Part shown: piece by piece, positions 62,988 to 64,000 of the stretch
Layout of the letters: each line of letters opens with the position of its first letter
Numbering within the stretch: the first letter of the stretch is position 1
NCBI RefSeq assembly: GCF_002838065.1
Contig: NZ_PIZU01000019.1
Location: 39,616-103,615, forward strand
DNA from: Mycobacterium hubeiense
GTDB taxonomy: Bacteria > Actinomycetota > Actinomycetes > Mycobacteriales > Mycobacteriaceae
Direction of reading: 5' to 3'
DNA length: 64,000 bases
The notes under the pieces: generated by a model
Told to the model about the DNA's origin: nothing
Seen by the model: the letters and a program-made list of their open reading frames with translations, nothing else
The model's database searches: none
Program-made: the position numbers and the translations under genes

Positions 62988-63290
62988 ATGAGTGGGTTCG
63001 TGGAGTTCGTGACGACGCCGGAGTTCCTGACCGGCTCGTTCGTGTCCGGCCTACTCGGCGCTGGCATCGGCTACATATCGACTCGCAACAGCGACAAGCG
63101 GAAAATGTCGCATGAGGACTTGCGGTCCGACCGGCAGATACTCCGAGAGTCGGCTAACGAGTTCAGTGCGGTCTGCTCGTCCGTCTTCGAGAAGGCCATC
63201 GACTCCAAGGGCGTGTTCAACACGGTGATGGACTTCGTGCAGAACATGAACGAGATTCCAGATGGAGTACGCCGTGGACCTGATGGATGA
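62988..63290 (+). CDS. Hypothetical membrane protein, possibly 5' part of a frameshifted gene
   Basis: A 100-residue protein. ATG 62988 begins MSGFVEFVTTPEFLTGSFVS with a short hydrophobic region to GAGIGYIS, then a basic stop-transfer and a helical part (HEDLRSDRQILRESANEFSA). No clear ribosome binding site. The protein ends in a few low-quality residues after EIPDG, exactly where the next gene continues in another frame with YAVDLMDETKRITTAYNHLR. Membrane-tethered helical protein of unknown function. Confidence 0.5.
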   Translation: MSGFVEFVTTPEFLTGSFVSGLLGAGIGYISTRNSDKRKMSHEDLRSDRQILRESANEFSAVCSSVFEKAIDSKGVFNTVMDFVQNMNEIPDGVRRGPDG

Positions 63291-63894
63291 GACCAAACGG
63301 ATCACGACGGCATACAACCACCTTCGTGTCGCCGCGCCGGTCGCTGTTCTAGAAAAGGCAAGCGCTCTCAACGTCGCAGTGATTGCGCTTTGCAAGGCAA
63401 CAACCGTTCCTCTCGCCAAGCCGCCGTTGATGCTTCAGGCGGGGAAGGCGATGGAGGACTTTACGAACGCGGTACGCGCTGAGTTGGAGCTGGATCCGTT
63501 CACCGCCGAGGACGTTAACCGTGTGGGCACGACGTACATGGAAGCGCTCACCAAGCAGATGAACGACTACATCAAGGAAACGCAAGACGAGGCAAAGAAA
63601 TTCGGGTTCCTTGAACCGGGCGCGGTACCAGTCACGGCGATTAAGGCCGGTGATCTGACGGAGGAGCACGTCGGCAAGTTCGTGGGGTGCCACGATCCCG
63701 GAGCGGGGTTCAACTACGGCGCGAAGATAATCACCGTCATCCGCGTCGAGGAAGGCAACAAGCCAGGCATGCTCGTGCGCATACAACATCCGCCAATCCC
63801 CGGCGGGAAGCCAGCGCATCAAGAGCGTATGCGGCTCCCATTCGACTATGAAGTCCAGATGGTGGAGCTACCGGACCTCAAAGCGTCAAGCTGA
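63262..63894 (+). CDS. Hypothetical protein, possibly 3' part of a frameshifted gene
   Basis: A 210-residue protein from ATG 63262. The first half is helical (YNHLRVAAPVAVLEKASALN, AGKAMEDFTNAVRAELELDP), and the second half looks like a small beta domain (HVGKFVGCHDPGAGFNYGAK, PGMLVRIQHPPIPGGKP, LPFDYEVQMVELPDL). It overlaps the preceding gene by 29 nt. Either it is translated by coupling, or the two are one gene with a frameshift near 63260. Not recognised; location beside a tRNA gene suggests accessory DNA. Confidence 0.6.
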   Translation: MEYAVDLMDETKRITTAYNHLRVAAPVAVLEKASALNVAVIALCKATTVPLAKPPLMLQAGKAMEDFTNAVRAELELDPFTAEDVNRVGTTYMEALTKQMNDYIKETQDEAKKFGFLEPGAVPVTAIKAGDLTEEHVGKFVGCHDPGAGFNYGAKIITVIRVEEGNKPGMLVRIQHPPIPGGKPAHQERMRLPFDYEVQMVELPDLKASS

Positions 63895-64000
63895 CTTGTG
63901 CTTGGCCGCCCTTGCCGCGCCTCGCAGCCGGTCTCCCATCTTGGAGTCGTGAATCAGCCCACCGCCCTCTCTGCCAACCTGGGTTGAGGCACCCGCCCCC
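63886..64000 (-). CDS. C-terminal fragment of an unidentified gene (runs off the right edge)
   Basis: A minus-strand frame entering at the right edge and ending with TGA at 63888-63886. It reads GAGASTQVGREGGGLIHDSK then MGDRLRGAARAAKHKSA and stop, a basic C-terminus. The tail overlaps the convergent gene by 9 nt. No start or identity can be given. Confidence 0.35.
   Translation of the reverse strand, partial: GAGASTQVGREGGGLIHDSKMGDRLRGAARAAKHKSA

Overview
The window is a chromosomal segment of a mycobacterium, most likely a fast-growing Mycolicibacterium-type species. It is GC-rich, uses many GTG starts, has tightly coupled genes, and its order largely follows the M. tuberculosis stretch from mbtA/mbtB through hrcA-dnaJ2-phoH-ybeY-era-recO-uppS-zur/smtB-glyS-dgt-dnaG to an ECF transporter, uspABC and tldD/tldE. 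Gene names rest on recalled family and gene-order knowledge plus motifs read in the translations; no database search was run.

Region 1 (1-19861) is the mycobactin siderophore locus: the first codons of mbtA on the minus strand, a divergent promoter with two tandem IdeR-type iron boxes, then mbtB, a separate thioesterase (mbtT-like), mbtC, mbtD, mbtE, mbtF, mbtG and mbtH, nearly all with overlapping stop and start codons. Region 2 (19866-36172) is housekeeping: hrcA, dnaJ2, rsmE, phoH interrupted by a 359-residue intein, ybeY, a CBS-domain membrane protein, a cytidine-deaminase-like protein, era, a CAP-domain secreted protein, an amidase, recO, a long-chain prenyl diphosphate synthase, the smtB-zur zinc regulator pair and glyS. 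Between rsmE and phoH lies about 1 kb of decayed DNA with a relic of a WXG-type gene related to an intact gene at 59.7 kb.

Region 3 (36200-43430) holds a TPM-domain membrane protein, dgt, a serine protease, dnaG, two small envelope proteins and tRNA-Asn. Region 4 (43451-59383) holds a lipoprotein, an acyl-CoA oxidase-like flavoenzyme, a VIT/CCC1 metal transporter, a phytase-like lipoprotein, a MarR-MFS operon, a fused ECF transporter, the uspABC sugar importer, tldD/tldE and a YwaF-like membrane protein.

Region 5 (59459-64000) is accessory: a three-gene module with type VII secretion features (EspC-like protein, WXG-domain protein, membrane-anchored protein), a small membrane protein, a vapBC toxin-antitoxin pair, a CAT-anticodon tRNA and poorly recognisable genes, one possibly frameshifted. 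The best leads for a second look are the phoH intein, which has all the signatures of a class 3 intein (Ala1, Trp66/Cys339/Thr357), the type VII-like module with its decayed paralogue, the thioesterase with Cys in place of the nucleophilic Ser, and the recurrent 4-nt stop-stop overlaps between convergent genes.
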